In this document: piece by piece, positions 55,763-64,000 of the stretch
Layout: each line of letters opens with the position of its first letter
Numbering within the stretch: the stretch's first letter is position 1
Assembly (NCBI GenBank): GCA_013214945.1
Contig: JABSRT010000002.1
Location: 62,001-126,000, forward strand
Direction: 5' to 3'
Source of the DNA: Gammaproteobacteria bacterium
GTDB lineage: Bacteria > Pseudomonadota > Gammaproteobacteria > Enterobacterales > Psychrobiaceae
DNA: 64,000 nucleotides
Notes under the pieces: model-generated
The model's input: the letters and a program-made list of their open reading frames with translations, nothing else
Databases searched by the model: none
Told to the model about the DNA's origin: nothing
Position numbers and translations under genes: made by a program

Positions 55763-56896
55763 ATGGATGGATTAATCACACTATGGTACGACACCGGAAT
55801 TGCAAATTTCGAGCTCGGTCAAATAATAATGATGGCGGTTGGTGGGTTATTACTCTACTTAGCTATTAGCAAAGGTTACGAGCCTCTGTTGCTTTTACCT
55901 ATTGGTTTTGGTGCTATTTTAGCTAATATTCCTATGGCAGGGTTTACCGACGAAGGTGGCATTTTATGGTATATCTACCATGTTGGCATTGAAACTGGGG
56001 TCTTCCCACTGCTGATATTTATGGGTGTTGGTGCCATGACAGACTTTGGTGCCTTAATTGCGAACCCTAAAATGCTATTTTTAGGGGCGGCAGCGCAGTT
56101 TGGTATTTTTGCGACTTTGTTCGGGGCAATTACCTTAAACTTGGTGCCCGGTTTTGAATTTAGCATGGCCGATGCCGCCGCAATTGCGATTATAGGTGGC
56201 GCTGATGGTCCTACGGCCATTTTCTTAGCCTCGCGTTTGGCACCTGATTTGTTAGGGGCAATCGCCGTTGCAGCTTATTCGTATATGGCGTTAGTGCCGT
56301 TAATTCAGCCACCGATCATGAAAGCCTTAACCACGCACGAAGAACGCTCAATCGTGATGGAGCAGTTACGTCATGTGTCGAAAAAAGAAAAAATAATCTT
56401 TCCGCTGATGGTGCTTGGGGCGACGATATTATTCTTGCCTGCGGCGACGCCACTGGTTGGCATGTTCTGTCTTGGCAACTTAATGCGCGAGTCTGGCGTG
56501 GTTGATCGTTTAAGCAATACCGCTCAAAACGAACTAATCAACATTGTGACGATTTTCTTAGGCTTAGCAGTAGGCTCTAAACTATCGGCTGATAAGTTCT
56601 TAACTGTTGAAACACTAGGTATTTTAGCGCTTGGTGCCGTAGCTTTCAGTATTGGTACCGCGTCGGGTGTGATGATGGCGAAGTTAATGGGTCGTTTCTC
56701 TAGCTCACCCATTAATCCATTGCTCGGTGCTGCTGGCGTGTCAGCCGTGCCAATGGCGGCGCGAGTTGCCAATAAAGTTGGTTTAGAAGCTAACCCGCAT
56801 AATTTCTTGCTGATGCATGCGATGGGGCCTAATGTTGCAGGGGTACTTGGTTCTGCTGTCGCGGCGGGTATTTTACTGGCGCTAGTCGGTGGTTAA
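55763..56896 (+). CDS. oadB: sodium-pumping oxaloacetate decarboxylase beta subunit
   Basis: OadB is a polytopic inner-membrane protein that decarboxylates carboxybiotin and pumps Na+. The 377-residue protein has the conserved sodium-site segments [13 protein letters not shown] near 150 and [20 protein letters not shown] near 315. It follows oadA after 8 bases. A hairpin terminator lies downstream. Confidence 0.96.
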   Translation: MDGLITLWYDTGIANFELGQIIMMAVGGLLLYLAISKGYEPLLLLPIGFGAILANIPMAGFTDEGGILWYIYHVGIETGVFPLLIFMGVGAMTDFGALIANPKMLFLGAAAQFGIFATLFGAITLNLVPGFEFSMADAAAIAIIGGADGPTAIFLASRLAPDLLGAIAVAAYSYMALVPLIQPPIMKALTTHEERSIVMEQLRHVSKKEKIIFPLMVLGATILFLPAATPLVGMFCLGNLMRESGVVDRLSNTAQNELINIVTIFLGLAVGSKLSADKFLTVETLGILALGAVAFSIGTASGVMMAKLMGRFSSSPINPLLGAAGVSAVPMAARVANKVGLEANPHNFLLMHAMGPNVAGVLGSAVAAGILLALVGG

Positions 56897-56920
56897 TCGC
56901 TGAGCTTAATCTTAACCAAA

Positions 56921-56949
56921 AAAAAATAGCTTCTTCGGAAGCTATTTTT
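56921..56949. terminator. terminator between oadB and the small membrane gene
   Basis: Stem TAGCTTC/GAAGCTA with a TTCG tetraloop, flanked by A6 and T5, so it can serve both convergent transcripts. Confidence 0.9.
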
Positions 56950-56973
56950 ATTTGTGTCCCACAACTTTAAAAT

Positions 56974-57141
56974 CTAGGTTAACCACAACATTAAACTTAA
57001 ATAGCCACCGATAATTGCACTTAAGGTTAAAATGTAGATAAAGCCTTTTTTCCCCTGAGCTAAGCTCCAGTTATGTTGTTTTAAATACAGTGCCCACAAC
57101 AAGCAGAGAATAAGGGGCAGTAAAAATATTCGTGTAATCAT
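56974..57141 (-). CDS. 55-residue two-helix membrane protein
   Basis: A short open frame on the minus strand encodes MITRIFLLPLILCLLW.., a first membrane helix (about 4-19). A basic loop with KQHN and QGKKGF follows, then a second helix (about 34-53) ending MLWLT. The amphipathic layout with positive loop residues and the convergent terminator support a real gene. GGA lies 9 bases upstream of the ATG. I know similar small proteins of unknown function in marine gammaproteobacteria, but cannot name the family. Confidence 0.6.
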   Translation of the reverse strand: MITRIFLLPLILCLLWALYLKQHNWSLAQGKKGFIYILTLSAIIGGYLSLMLWLT

Positions 57142-57210
57142 TAATTAATCCATTATATGATGCGAATGGTTTGATTACTTTATCAAAAATTTTATCAAGA
57201 GGCACAATTA

Positions 57211-58182
57211 ATGTCGTTTATTGAGTTACCTACAACATATAACGCAATGGCTATCACCAAGTTTGGTGACGCTGATACGTTACGGTTAATTGAGCGACCG
57301 TTGCAATTACCAGCCACAGGCGAAGTACTCATTAAGGTAAGCTCGGCAGCGGTTAATCCGATTGATGTCAAAACACGCGCTGGGCTTGGCTGGGCAGCGC
57401 AGCAAAATGCGGACAAATTACCTTTTGTTGCCGGTTATGATTGCTATGGTGAAGTTGTGGCTGTGGGCGATGGCGTTTCAGAATTTAGCGAGCATGATAT
57501 GGTCGTCGGCATGGTTGGTTTTCCACTGGTCGCCGGTTGTTATGCACAATACGTTTTAGCGCAGGCCGCCAACGTGACCACTGTTGGCAACGATATTAAT
57601 GCCGACATTGCGGCATTGCCGCTAGCAGGGTTAACCGCTTATCAAGGGCTATTTGAGTTTGGCCAATTGCAAGCCGGAGACACTGTTGTTATTAGCGCTG
57701 CGGCTGGCGGTGTCGGTCACATTGCGGTTCAGTTAGCCGCGATGAAAGGTGCGCATGTTATTGCGGTGGCTAGTGTTCATAATCATCAGATGTTAAGCGA
57801 GCTTGGCGCCACGCAGGTTATTAATTACCATGAGCTCAGTCAATTTGAGTCATTAACAAATGTTGATTTGTGGCTCGACTTAATTGGCGGTGACGCCGCG
57901 ATTGAGCAATTAGCGTTAGCAGGAGAAGTTAAGCGTTTAGTGACGGTGCCTACCATGAGCGCAGCCGCTGTTTGTAATTCGGTCACAGCTAAAGGCACGA
58001 TTGGGCAAGGCATGTTAGTAAAACCAGAACTTACGCAATTAATTGAGCTGGTTGAACTGGTTGAAAAAGGCAAGCTTCGTCTCAATATAGTCAAACAGCT
58101 AGACTTTAAACTGGCCAGCGAGGCTCACATGTTAATCGAGCAGGCTAATGTCAGCGGTAAGATCGTACTAACGATGGATTAA
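57211..58182 (+). CDS. zinc-free quinone oxidoreductase-like MDR protein
   Basis: A 323-residue medium-chain dehydrogenase/reductase. The N-terminal GroES-like domain contains SSAAVNPIDVKTRAG and PFVAGYDCYGEVVAVG. The nucleotide-binding motif AAAGGVGHIAVQLA lies near residue 172. The Cys/His zinc ligands of alcohol dehydrogenases are absent, so an NADPH-dependent quinone or enone reductase is likely. The substrate is unknown. yqaA follows after 2 bases. Confidence 0.88.
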   Translation: MSFIELPTTYNAMAITKFGDADTLRLIERPLQLPATGEVLIKVSSAAVNPIDVKTRAGLGWAAQQNADKLPFVAGYDCYGEVVAVGDGVSEFSEHDMVVGMVGFPLVAGCYAQYVLAQAANVTTVGNDINADIAALPLAGLTAYQGLFEFGQLQAGDTVVISAAAGGVGHIAVQLAAMKGAHVIAVASVHNHQMLSELGATQVINYHELSQFESLTNVDLWLDLIGGDAAIEQLALAGEVKRLVTVPTMSAAAVCNSVTAKGTIGQGMLVKPELTQLIELVELVEKGKLRLNIVKQLDFKLASEAHMLIEQANVSGKIVLTMD

Positions 58183-58184
58183 TC

Positions 58185-58589
58185 ATGGAGCTACTCGGTT
58201 TATTTGTCGCCAGTTTTTTAGCGGCAACGTTATTGCCCGGTGGTTCAGAAGCGGTATTGTTGATGCTGCTAGCCCAATCGCCAGAGCTATTATATAGTTT
58301 AGTTTTTGTCGCCAGTTTAGGAAATACCCTTGGTTCTTTAACCAGTTATGGGGTCGGTTATTTAGGCCGAGTTAAATTAGCTCAAGCTCAGTTTAATTCA
58401 CGTTCTGCCAAGCTGATTGAACGTTTTGGTGTTTGGGCGTTGTTATTAAGTTGGTTGCCGTTAATTGGTGACCTATTATGTGTTTTAGCGGGTTACTTTA
58501 AACTCAGGTTCTGGCCCAGTGTGTTGCTTATTAGCCTAGGTAAAACCGCCCGCTATAGTATATTGGCTTTTGTTTATTTACGACTGTAG
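58185..58589 (+). CDS. yqaA: YqaA-type inner-membrane protein
   Basis: The 134-residue membrane protein has the family's FLAATLLPGGSEAVLLMLL start, GNTLGSLTSYGVGYLGR in the middle and SWLPLIGDLLCVLAGYFKL near the end. In E. coli yqaA neighbours gshA, the same as here. It belongs to the SNARE-associated/DedA-like superfamily; exact function is not known. Confidence 0.9.
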   Translation: MELLGLFVASFLAATLLPGGSEAVLLMLLAQSPELLYSLVFVASLGNTLGSLTSYGVGYLGRVKLAQAQFNSRSAKLIERFGVWALLLSWLPLIGDLLCVLAGYFKLRFWPSVLLISLGKTARYSILAFVYLRL

Positions 58590-58727
58590 TCGTTATGTCG
58601 CTTGTTGAGCGGCTAACCAAATGATACAGTCACTTTTTAAAATTAGGGTCTTGTGATTGTATTCATTAAGTCGCCGAACCCCGTTATATCTTGGTCACAA
58701 GACAAGTATTAATTTAGAGAAATCATT

Positions 58728-60296
58728 TTGATAAATCGCTATAAAGATAAAATTTCAGCGCTAAAGTCGCCTCAGTATGCGCCGGTTTTTACTGGTATTC
58801 AGCGCGGTATTGAGCGTGAAGCACTTAGGATTGACGATAATGGTCGGTTGTCTTTAACACCGCACCAAAGTGCCTTAGGCAGTGCGCTGACTCATGAATC
58901 TATTACCACCGATTATTCTGAGTCTTTACTGGAATTTATTACGCCAGTTAGTCAAGACATTGATCAACTGGTTGGGCATTTACGAGACGTTCATAGCTAT
59001 ACCCTAAATAATATCGATGGTGAGTTATTGTGGCCATTAAGCATGCCTTGTGTGATAGCCAAAGAAGCTGATATTCCGATTGCGCAATATGGTCAGTCTA
59101 ATGTTGGGCAAATGAAGACTATTTACCGTGAAGGTTTGCGTAACCGTTACGGTAGCCTGATGCAAATTATTGCCGGGGTACATTTTAATTTTTCATTTTC
59201 TGATCAAGCATGGCCACTGCTGCAGCAATTTTGTGATGATAAAACTGACGAGGCTGATTTTCGGTCGAGCAGTTACTTTTCATTAATTAGAAATTTCCAT
59301 CGCTTAGGCTGGGTTATTCCTTATATGTTTGGCGCCTCGCCAGCATTGTGTGGCTCTTTTTTACAAGATAACACTCCGTATAAATTTGAAAAACTAGGCA
59401 AAGGCACTTATTACTTGCCCTTTGGCACCAGCTTGCGTTTAAGTGATTTAGGTTATACCAATAGTGAGCAAGACAATTTATCGATTTGTTATAACAACAT
59501 TGATAACTATCTTGAGTCAGTGAAAGTTGCCATTGCTACGCCGTCACAAAAGTTTGCCGAAATTGGGATTAAGACAGATGGTAAATATAGCCAGCTTAAC
59601 TGCAATGTCTTGCAAATAGAAAATGAGCTATACGCACCTATCCGTCCCAAGCGTGTGGCAAAGTCAGGTCAAAAACCTTCTGAAGCCTTAGCTGAACAAG
59701 GTGTTGAATACATTGAAGTGAGATCATTAGATCTTAATCCATTTTCAGATATTGGCATTACCAAGACTCAAATTCGTTTTCTAGATCTATTTTTGGTTCA
59801 TTGCTTGTTATGGCAAGACAGTTCGATGACACAAGAACAACGCCAACAAACTGCAGACAACCTTAATCGGGTAATTTTAGAAGGGCGAGCGCCCGGATTA
59901 ATGTTAACTGATGATCAAGGTGAAATATCTTTAACTGCATGGATGGAGCGCTTATTTGATGCGTTGGGTTCAATTGCGCAATTGTTTGACCATCACCTTG
60001 GCGGCACGCAGTATCAGCAATGTTTGGCCGAGCTATCGCCGATGATCAACGATCCGCAAGCGACTTACTCAGGCCAGTTAATGGCGCTGCTTCAGGAAAA
60101 AAATCTTGATAATACGCCATTTGGCATCGCTCAAGCTAAGATGTTTAAGACGCAGTTAAACGAAGCGGCCTTTGGTACGATTAGCTATCAGACGCTAGAG
60201 CAACAGGCTGTTGACTCAATCGTTAAACAGCGAGAATTAGAACAACAAGATACGTTAAGTATTGATCAGTTTCTTAGCGATTACTTTGCCAAGTAA
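58728..60296 (+). CDS. gshA: glutamate--cysteine ligase
   Basis: GshA makes gamma-glutamylcysteine, the first step of glutathione synthesis. The 522-residue protein carries the proteobacterial type I pattern: GIQRGIEREALRI near residue 24, TDYSESLLEFITP, AGVHFNFSFS and a late EVRSLDLNPF. The start is TTG at 58728, with GAGA upstream and no nearby ATG. Length matches E. coli (518). Confidence 0.96.
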   Translation: MINRYKDKISALKSPQYAPVFTGIQRGIEREALRIDDNGRLSLTPHQSALGSALTHESITTDYSESLLEFITPVSQDIDQLVGHLRDVHSYTLNNIDGELLWPLSMPCVIAKEADIPIAQYGQSNVGQMKTIYREGLRNRYGSLMQIIAGVHFNFSFSDQAWPLLQQFCDDKTDEADFRSSSYFSLIRNFHRLGWVIPYMFGASPALCGSFLQDNTPYKFEKLGKGTYYLPFGTSLRLSDLGYTNSEQDNLSICYNNIDNYLESVKVAIATPSQKFAEIGIKTDGKYSQLNCNVLQIENELYAPIRPKRVAKSGQKPSEALAEQGVEYIEVRSLDLNPFSDIGITKTQIRFLDLFLVHCLLWQDSSMTQEQRQQTADNLNRVILEGRAPGLMLTDDQGEISLTAWMERLFDALGSIAQLFDHHLGGTQYQQCLAELSPMINDPQATYSGQLMALLQEKNLDNTPFGIAQAKMFKTQLNEAAFGTISYQTLEQQAVDSIVKQRELEQQDTLSIDQFLSDYFAK

Positions 60297-60335
60297 GCAG
60301 TGAAATAACGTTTAGGCCACGCAAGGATCGCATTA

Positions 60336-60974
60336 ATGCACCATAGTACTCGAGTGTTAAGTGAAAAAATAAGTCACTGCAAGCTAGCTTTATTGGTTGT
60401 GGTTGGCTTGTTGCTTAGTGGTTGTTCTACCTCTCCGCCGGCTAATCCAGAAAATATCTGTGCTATTTTTCATGAAAAGCCCGATTGGCATGACGCCGCG
60501 ATTAGCACCAAAGAAAAATGGGGCGTGCCGGTGCACGTACCATTTGCAATGATGTATCAGGAAAGTTCATTTCGAGCCGATGCGCGCCCGCCAATGCGTT
60601 ATTTTTTAGGTTTTATTCCGTACGGACGCCCGAGCACGGCTTACGGTTATTCGCAGGCCAAAACTATAACTTGGGGCGATTACGTTAAAGCAACGGGCAA
60701 TAGCTGGGGCAATCGAGATAACTTTGATGACGCAATGGATTTTATGGGTTGGTATATGTATCAAAGCCATAAAATTAACGGTGTCTCGAAATGGAACGCT
60801 TATAGTCAGTATCTTAATTATCATGAAGGCTGGGGCGGTTACCGTCGCAAGTCTTACAACAAAAAACCTTGGCTAAAAAAAGTGGCCAAAAAAGTACAGT
60901 CACGTGCTAAACGTTACGCGGGACAGTATCGTAAGTGCAAAGACAACTTACCGAGCTCAGGCTGGTTTTGGTAG
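60336..60974 (+). CDS. SLT-domain (lytic transglycosylase-like) lipoprotein
   Basis: The 212-residue precursor has a signal and lipobox LSGC (Cys near 30). The SLT-like fold is suggested by FAMMYQESSFRADARPP, in which the Glu would be the catalytic acid, followed by AYGYSQAKTITWGDY. The C-terminal end is strongly basic and may bind murein. The gene is likely envelope-located. Members of this group are usually annotated only as transglycosylase SLT domain proteins; activity is inferred. Confidence 0.82.
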   Translation: MHHSTRVLSEKISHCKLALLVVVGLLLSGCSTSPPANPENICAIFHEKPDWHDAAISTKEKWGVPVHVPFAMMYQESSFRADARPPMRYFLGFIPYGRPSTAYGYSQAKTITWGDYVKATGNSWGNRDNFDDAMDFMGWYMYQSHKINGVSKWNAYSQYLNYHEGWGGYRRKSYNKKPWLKKVAKKVQSRAKRYAGQYRKCKDNLPSSGWFW

Positions 60975-61155
60975 TAACCAATCACATGTAAAGTCGTCGT
61001 TTAATGGTAGGGTAGCTGTGGATTACCCTCTAAATAAACGGCGGTCTTGCCTTTTGTCGTATAACATCGCATCACTTAGTTCAGTTTATTTTCGGCTATC
61101 GCTGTTTTAATATCACCAATTTAAACCCTGTCGCGCAATTTTAGGATCTAACATC

Positions 61156-63114
61156 ATGTCACACTCATCAGAACAATTATTGTCGCAATATTTCGGTTTT
61201 AGTACCTTTCGTCCCGGTCAGGAGCAAGTGGTTAACGCGATACTGCAAGGGCATAGTGCCGCGGCGATATTCCCGACGGGTTCAGGCAAGTCTTTATGTT
61301 ATCAATTGCCAGCGACTCAACTGCCGCATTTAACCTTAGTGGTTTCACCTTTGTTGGCGCTGATCCAAGATCAGCTCGCGTTTATTAAAAGCAAAGGCAT
61401 TAGTGCAGCCAGCATTGATTCAACACTTTCGCGCGAAGAGGTCAATGACGTAATGCAGGGAGTACGTGAGGGCCAAATCAAAATTTTAATGATTTCGGTT
61501 GAGCGGTTTAACAATGAACGTTTTCGTCAATTTTTGGCCCGGATCCCTATTTCGTTATTAGTGGTCGACGAAGCGCATTGTATTTCAGAATGGGGCCATA
61601 ATTTTCGGCCTGACTATTTGAAATTACCTCACTATCGCCAACAATTTGATATTGCGCAAACCTTGTTATTAACGGCAACAGCGACCCCGAAAGTCATCAG
61701 TGACATGGGACGTAAGTTTGCGATTGCGCCAGCCAATATTACGCTCACTGGTTTTTACCGACCCAACCTTAATTTAGCGGTACAAGGTGTCAGTAGTGAC
61801 CAAAAAATAGCTAGGCTTGAGCATTGGCTGGGCCAACATCAAGGGCAATCGGGCATTGTTTACGTGACGTTGCAACAAACAGCAGAGCAGGTCGCCGCGC
61901 AGTTATCACAGCGTGGTATCAGCGCTCAGGCATATCATGCGGGCATGCCCAGTGACCAGCGCCAGCATATTCAAGCGCAATTTATGCAGGACGACATTAA
62001 AATCATTGTCGCCACTATTGCTTTTGGCATGGGCATCGACAAAAGTAATATTCGGTTTGTCGCGCATTATGATTTACCAAAATCAATTGAGAATTATGCC
62101 CAGGAAATCGGCCGAGCAGGGCGTGATGGCGCCAGTTCACAGTGCTTAGTGTTAGCCAATAACGATAATATCAATGTATTAGAGAACTTTGTTTACGGTG
62201 ATACCCCTGAGCCGCAGGCGATTAAATACGTGCTGGCGCAAATCGCGCAGCACTCAAGTGCGCAATCAAGCCAACAGTCAGAGCAATGGGAAGTTATCGA
62301 TCATAGCCTGTCTAGCGCGGCTAATATTCGTTTGCTAAGCTTGAAAACGTTATTGGTATATTTAGAAATTCTAGGGGTGATTAAACCGCTTTATAATTAC
62401 TTTGCCGAGTATAAATACAAACAATTAGTGGCACAGCCGCAAATTGTGGATCAATTTAAGGGCGAGCGCGCTGACTTTGTACGCGCTATATTCGACAGTG
62501 CTGACAAGAAAAAACTTTGGGCTACGGTTAATTTCGATACCCTTAATAGCCAATATGCCAGTGAGCGCAGCCGAGTGGTTAGTGCGCTTGATTATATGGA
62601 TCAGCAAGGATTGATTGAGCTGCAAACTAAACAGCTGACTCAGGTTTATCAGGTATTAGAATCGAACTTTGATCTTGAACAGCTTGCCGCTAAGCTGGCC
62701 AAACGCTTTATTGATAAAGAAACCAGCGAAATTGACCGAATTCATCAATTGTTGGCCTTTTTTGCCAGTGATAGCTGCTTGTCGCAGCAGTTATGCCATT
62801 ACTTTGCCGATTCTCGACTTACCCAAGCCTGTGGTCATTGCTCAACGTGTGCTGGTTTGGTGGCTCAACTGCCGCCGGCGCCAGAGCTACCGCCATTAGC
62901 ACAGTTAAACTTTAGCCAATTAACTCAAGCGATCAGTGACAAGCTCGGTGAGCAAGTTAGCGCGGTATTGTTGGCGCGGTTTTTGTGTGGCTTGCCAACC
63001 CCAATATTCACTCGCTTGCGGGCTCGTTCTTTAACGGGGTTTGCGCAGCTCGAACGTTATCGCTTTGCCGAGGTTAAGGAATGGGTTGCAACGCAATTTA
63101 ATAGTAAAGGTTGA
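61156..63114 (+). CDS. RecQ-family ATP-dependent DNA helicase without HRDC
   Basis: A 652-residue superfamily 2 helicase. Motif 0 is FRPGQEQVV, Walker A FPTGSGKSLCYQLP, Walker B VVDEAHCISEWGHNFRP and motif VI QEIGRAGRDG. A RecQ-Ct zinc site follows with Cys residues in LTQACGHCSTC and two upstream. The C-terminal about 80 residues do not look like HRDC, so this is a RecQ-like paralogue rather than clear canonical RecQ. A role in repair is likely. Confidence 0.88.
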   Translation: MSHSSEQLLSQYFGFSTFRPGQEQVVNAILQGHSAAAIFPTGSGKSLCYQLPATQLPHLTLVVSPLLALIQDQLAFIKSKGISAASIDSTLSREEVNDVMQGVREGQIKILMISVERFNNERFRQFLARIPISLLVVDEAHCISEWGHNFRPDYLKLPHYRQQFDIAQTLLLTATATPKVISDMGRKFAIAPANITLTGFYRPNLNLAVQGVSSDQKIARLEHWLGQHQGQSGIVYVTLQQTAEQVAAQLSQRGISAQAYHAGMPSDQRQHIQAQFMQDDIKIIVATIAFGMGIDKSNIRFVAHYDLPKSIENYAQEIGRAGRDGASSQCLVLANNDNINVLENFVYGDTPEPQAIKYVLAQIAQHSSAQSSQQSEQWEVIDHSLSSAANIRLLSLKTLLVYLEILGVIKPLYNYFAEYKYKQLVAQPQIVDQFKGERADFVRAIFDSADKKKLWATVNFDTLNSQYASERSRVVSALDYMDQQGLIELQTKQLTQVYQVLESNFDLEQLAAKLAKRFIDKETSEIDRIHQLLAFFASDSCLSQQLCHYFADSRLTQACGHCSTCAGLVAQLPPAPELPPLAQLNFSQLTQAISDKLGEQVSAVLLARFLCGLPTPIFTRLRARSLTGFAQLERYRFAEVKEWVATQFNSKG

Positions 63115-63208
63115 AATATAAGCATTTAGTATAGTGTTTTATTGATTGGGGCAAGTTAAGATTGGCTGACAATAATATAAGATAAAACTTAACATTAGAG
63201 GGATTATA

Positions 63209-64000
63209 ATGAAGTTAGAATCGTTAGCACTACACCATGGATATGAGTCAGAATCAACCACCAAGGCTGCCGCGGTACCCTTGTATCAGACCACATCTTT
63301 TACCTTTGACGATACTCAGCATGGCGCTGATTTATTCGATCTTAAAGTTGCCGGTAATATTTATACCCGAATCATGAATCCAACCAGCAGTGTGCTTGAA
63401 CAACGAGTCGCTGCAATGGAAGGCGGTATTGGTGCGTTGGCTGTCGCGTCGGGCATGGCCGCTATTACTTACGCTATTCAATGTATTTGCGAAGTGGGCA
63501 CTAATATTGTCAGCACTAGCCAGCTTTATGGTGGCAGTTATAACCTGTTTGCTCATACCTTTCCCAAGCAAGGCATTGACGTGAGAATGGTCTCGTTTGA
63601 TGACTTTGACGGTTTTGAGCGAGCGATTGATGCCAACACCCGCGCGATATTTTGTGAATCGATCGGCAACCCAGCAGGCAACATTGTTGATATTGAAAAA
63701 TTAGCAGCAATTGCTCATAAACATGGCCTGCCATTGATTGTTGATAATACCGTGGCGACCCCATATTTATGTCGACCGTTTGAACTGGGCGCCGACATTG
63801 TGGTTCATTCATTAACCAAATATATTGGCGGTCATGGCACCTCTATTGGTGGCATTATTGTCGACTCTGGCAAGTTTGACTGGGTGGCCAACAAAGAACG
63901 CTTTGCGATGATGAACGAACCCGATCCGTCATATCATGGCGTGGTATATACCGAAGCCTTAGGCGAAGCGGCGTATATTGGTCGTTGTCGCGTAGTACCG
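63209..64000 (+). CDS. metY: O-acetylhomoserine (thiol)-lyase, 5' part (cut by window edge)
   Basis: The first 264 residues of a PLP-dependent Cys/Met metabolism enzyme; the frame runs off the right edge. The start follows AGAGGGATTATA. Family segments are [13 protein letters not shown] near 25, [32 protein letters not shown], and the PLP Lys in [16 protein letters not shown] near residue 208. The extended spacing and HGTSIGG are typical of homocysteine synthases of the MetY type rather than cystathionine synthases. No MetJ box or SAM riboswitch is evident upstream. Confidence 0.92.
   Translation, partial: MKLESLALHHGYESESTTKAAAVPLYQTTSFTFDDTQHGADLFDLKVAGNIYTRIMNPTSSVLEQRVAAMEGGIGALAVASGMAAITYAIQCICEVGTNIVSTSQLYGGSYNLFAHTFPKQGIDVRMVSFDDFDGFERAIDANTRAIFCESIGNPAGNIVDIEKLAAIAHKHGLPLIVDNTVATPYLCRPFELGADIVVHSLTKYIGGHGTSIGGIIVDSGKFDWVANKERFAMMNEPDPSYHGVVYTEALGEAAYIGRCRVVP

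Overview
The window is a 64 kb chromosomal stretch from a marine-type gammaproteobacterium of the order Alteromonadales. The order of housekeeping genes (ftsB-ispD-ispF-truD-surE-pcm-yqaA-like-nlpD-rpoS, then mutS, recA, alaS, csrA and tRNAs; also mutY-yggX, trmB-yggL-yggN and the yggS-proC-yggT-rdgB-hemW run opposite pilT-pilU) is what I know from Shewanella and close relatives. Base composition is moderately AT-rich. Species cannot be fixed from the sequence alone. No rRNA, CRISPR array, complete prophage or transposase gene was seen.

Layout. 1-3.9 kb: purD, rplY (long Ctc-type L25), pth, ychF. 4.0-6.2 kb: a small accessory patch with a 2OG-Fe(II) oxygenase, what looks like one complete integron gene cassette (core site, 2H-phosphoesterase-like gene, attC hairpin) without an integrase, and a diverged second copy of the 3' end of ychF. 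6.2-14.4 kb: a YheT-type hydrolase, a cobQ-azlC-azlD operon, a hotdog-like protein, a CHASE-GGDEF diguanylate cyclase, a gene remnant and an 8-bp tandem repeat, then a 7-TM protein with an Hpt-like tail. 14.4-17.4 kb: a FliK-like / FlhB-C-domain pair. 17.5-22.2 kb: mlaA, wecB-wecC and a heme-type sensor diguanylate cyclase. 22.4-23.0 kb: a tRNA cluster (Phe-Thr-Phe-Phe in transcription order). 23.1-38 kb: mutY-yggX, trmB, yggL, yggN, a degenerate DUF885 lipoprotein, hemW, rdgB, a DUF4426 gene, yggT, proC, yggS, pilT-pilU, ruvX, yqgE, yciH. 38-44.3 kb: the ftsB-to-rpoS run. 44.3-52.5 kb: mutS, recA with a textbook LexA box, alaS, csrA, tRNA-Ser and tRNA-Arg; recX and lysC, which I would expect from Shewanella-type order, are absent. 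52.5-53.7 kb: 1.2 kb with no gene but several palindromes. 53.7-64 kb: the Na+-pumping oxaloacetate decarboxylase operon oadG-A-B, a 55-residue membrane protein, a quinone-oxidoreductase-like enzyme, yqaA, gshA, an SLT lipoprotein, a RecQ-family helicase and the 5' part of a metY-type sulfhydrylase cut by the window edge.

Functional themes are DNA repair and SOS (mutS, recA, mutY, recQ-like, rdgB), global regulation (rpoS, csrA, two diguanylate cyclases), twitching-motility ATPases, isoprenoid precursors, envelope maintenance (mlaA, nlpD, SLT lipoprotein) and sodium bioenergetics. The most unusual parts are the cassette patch at 4.6-6.1 kb with the duplicated ychF tail, ATACCAAT-ended inverted-repeat elements, and three proteins that keep a fold while losing signature residues (the cassette 2H protein, the DUF885 protein and the Hpt-like tail). 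I found no clear new multi-gene system. Starts were moved from the longest open frame where Shine-Dalgarno spacing and family alignment favoured a later codon.
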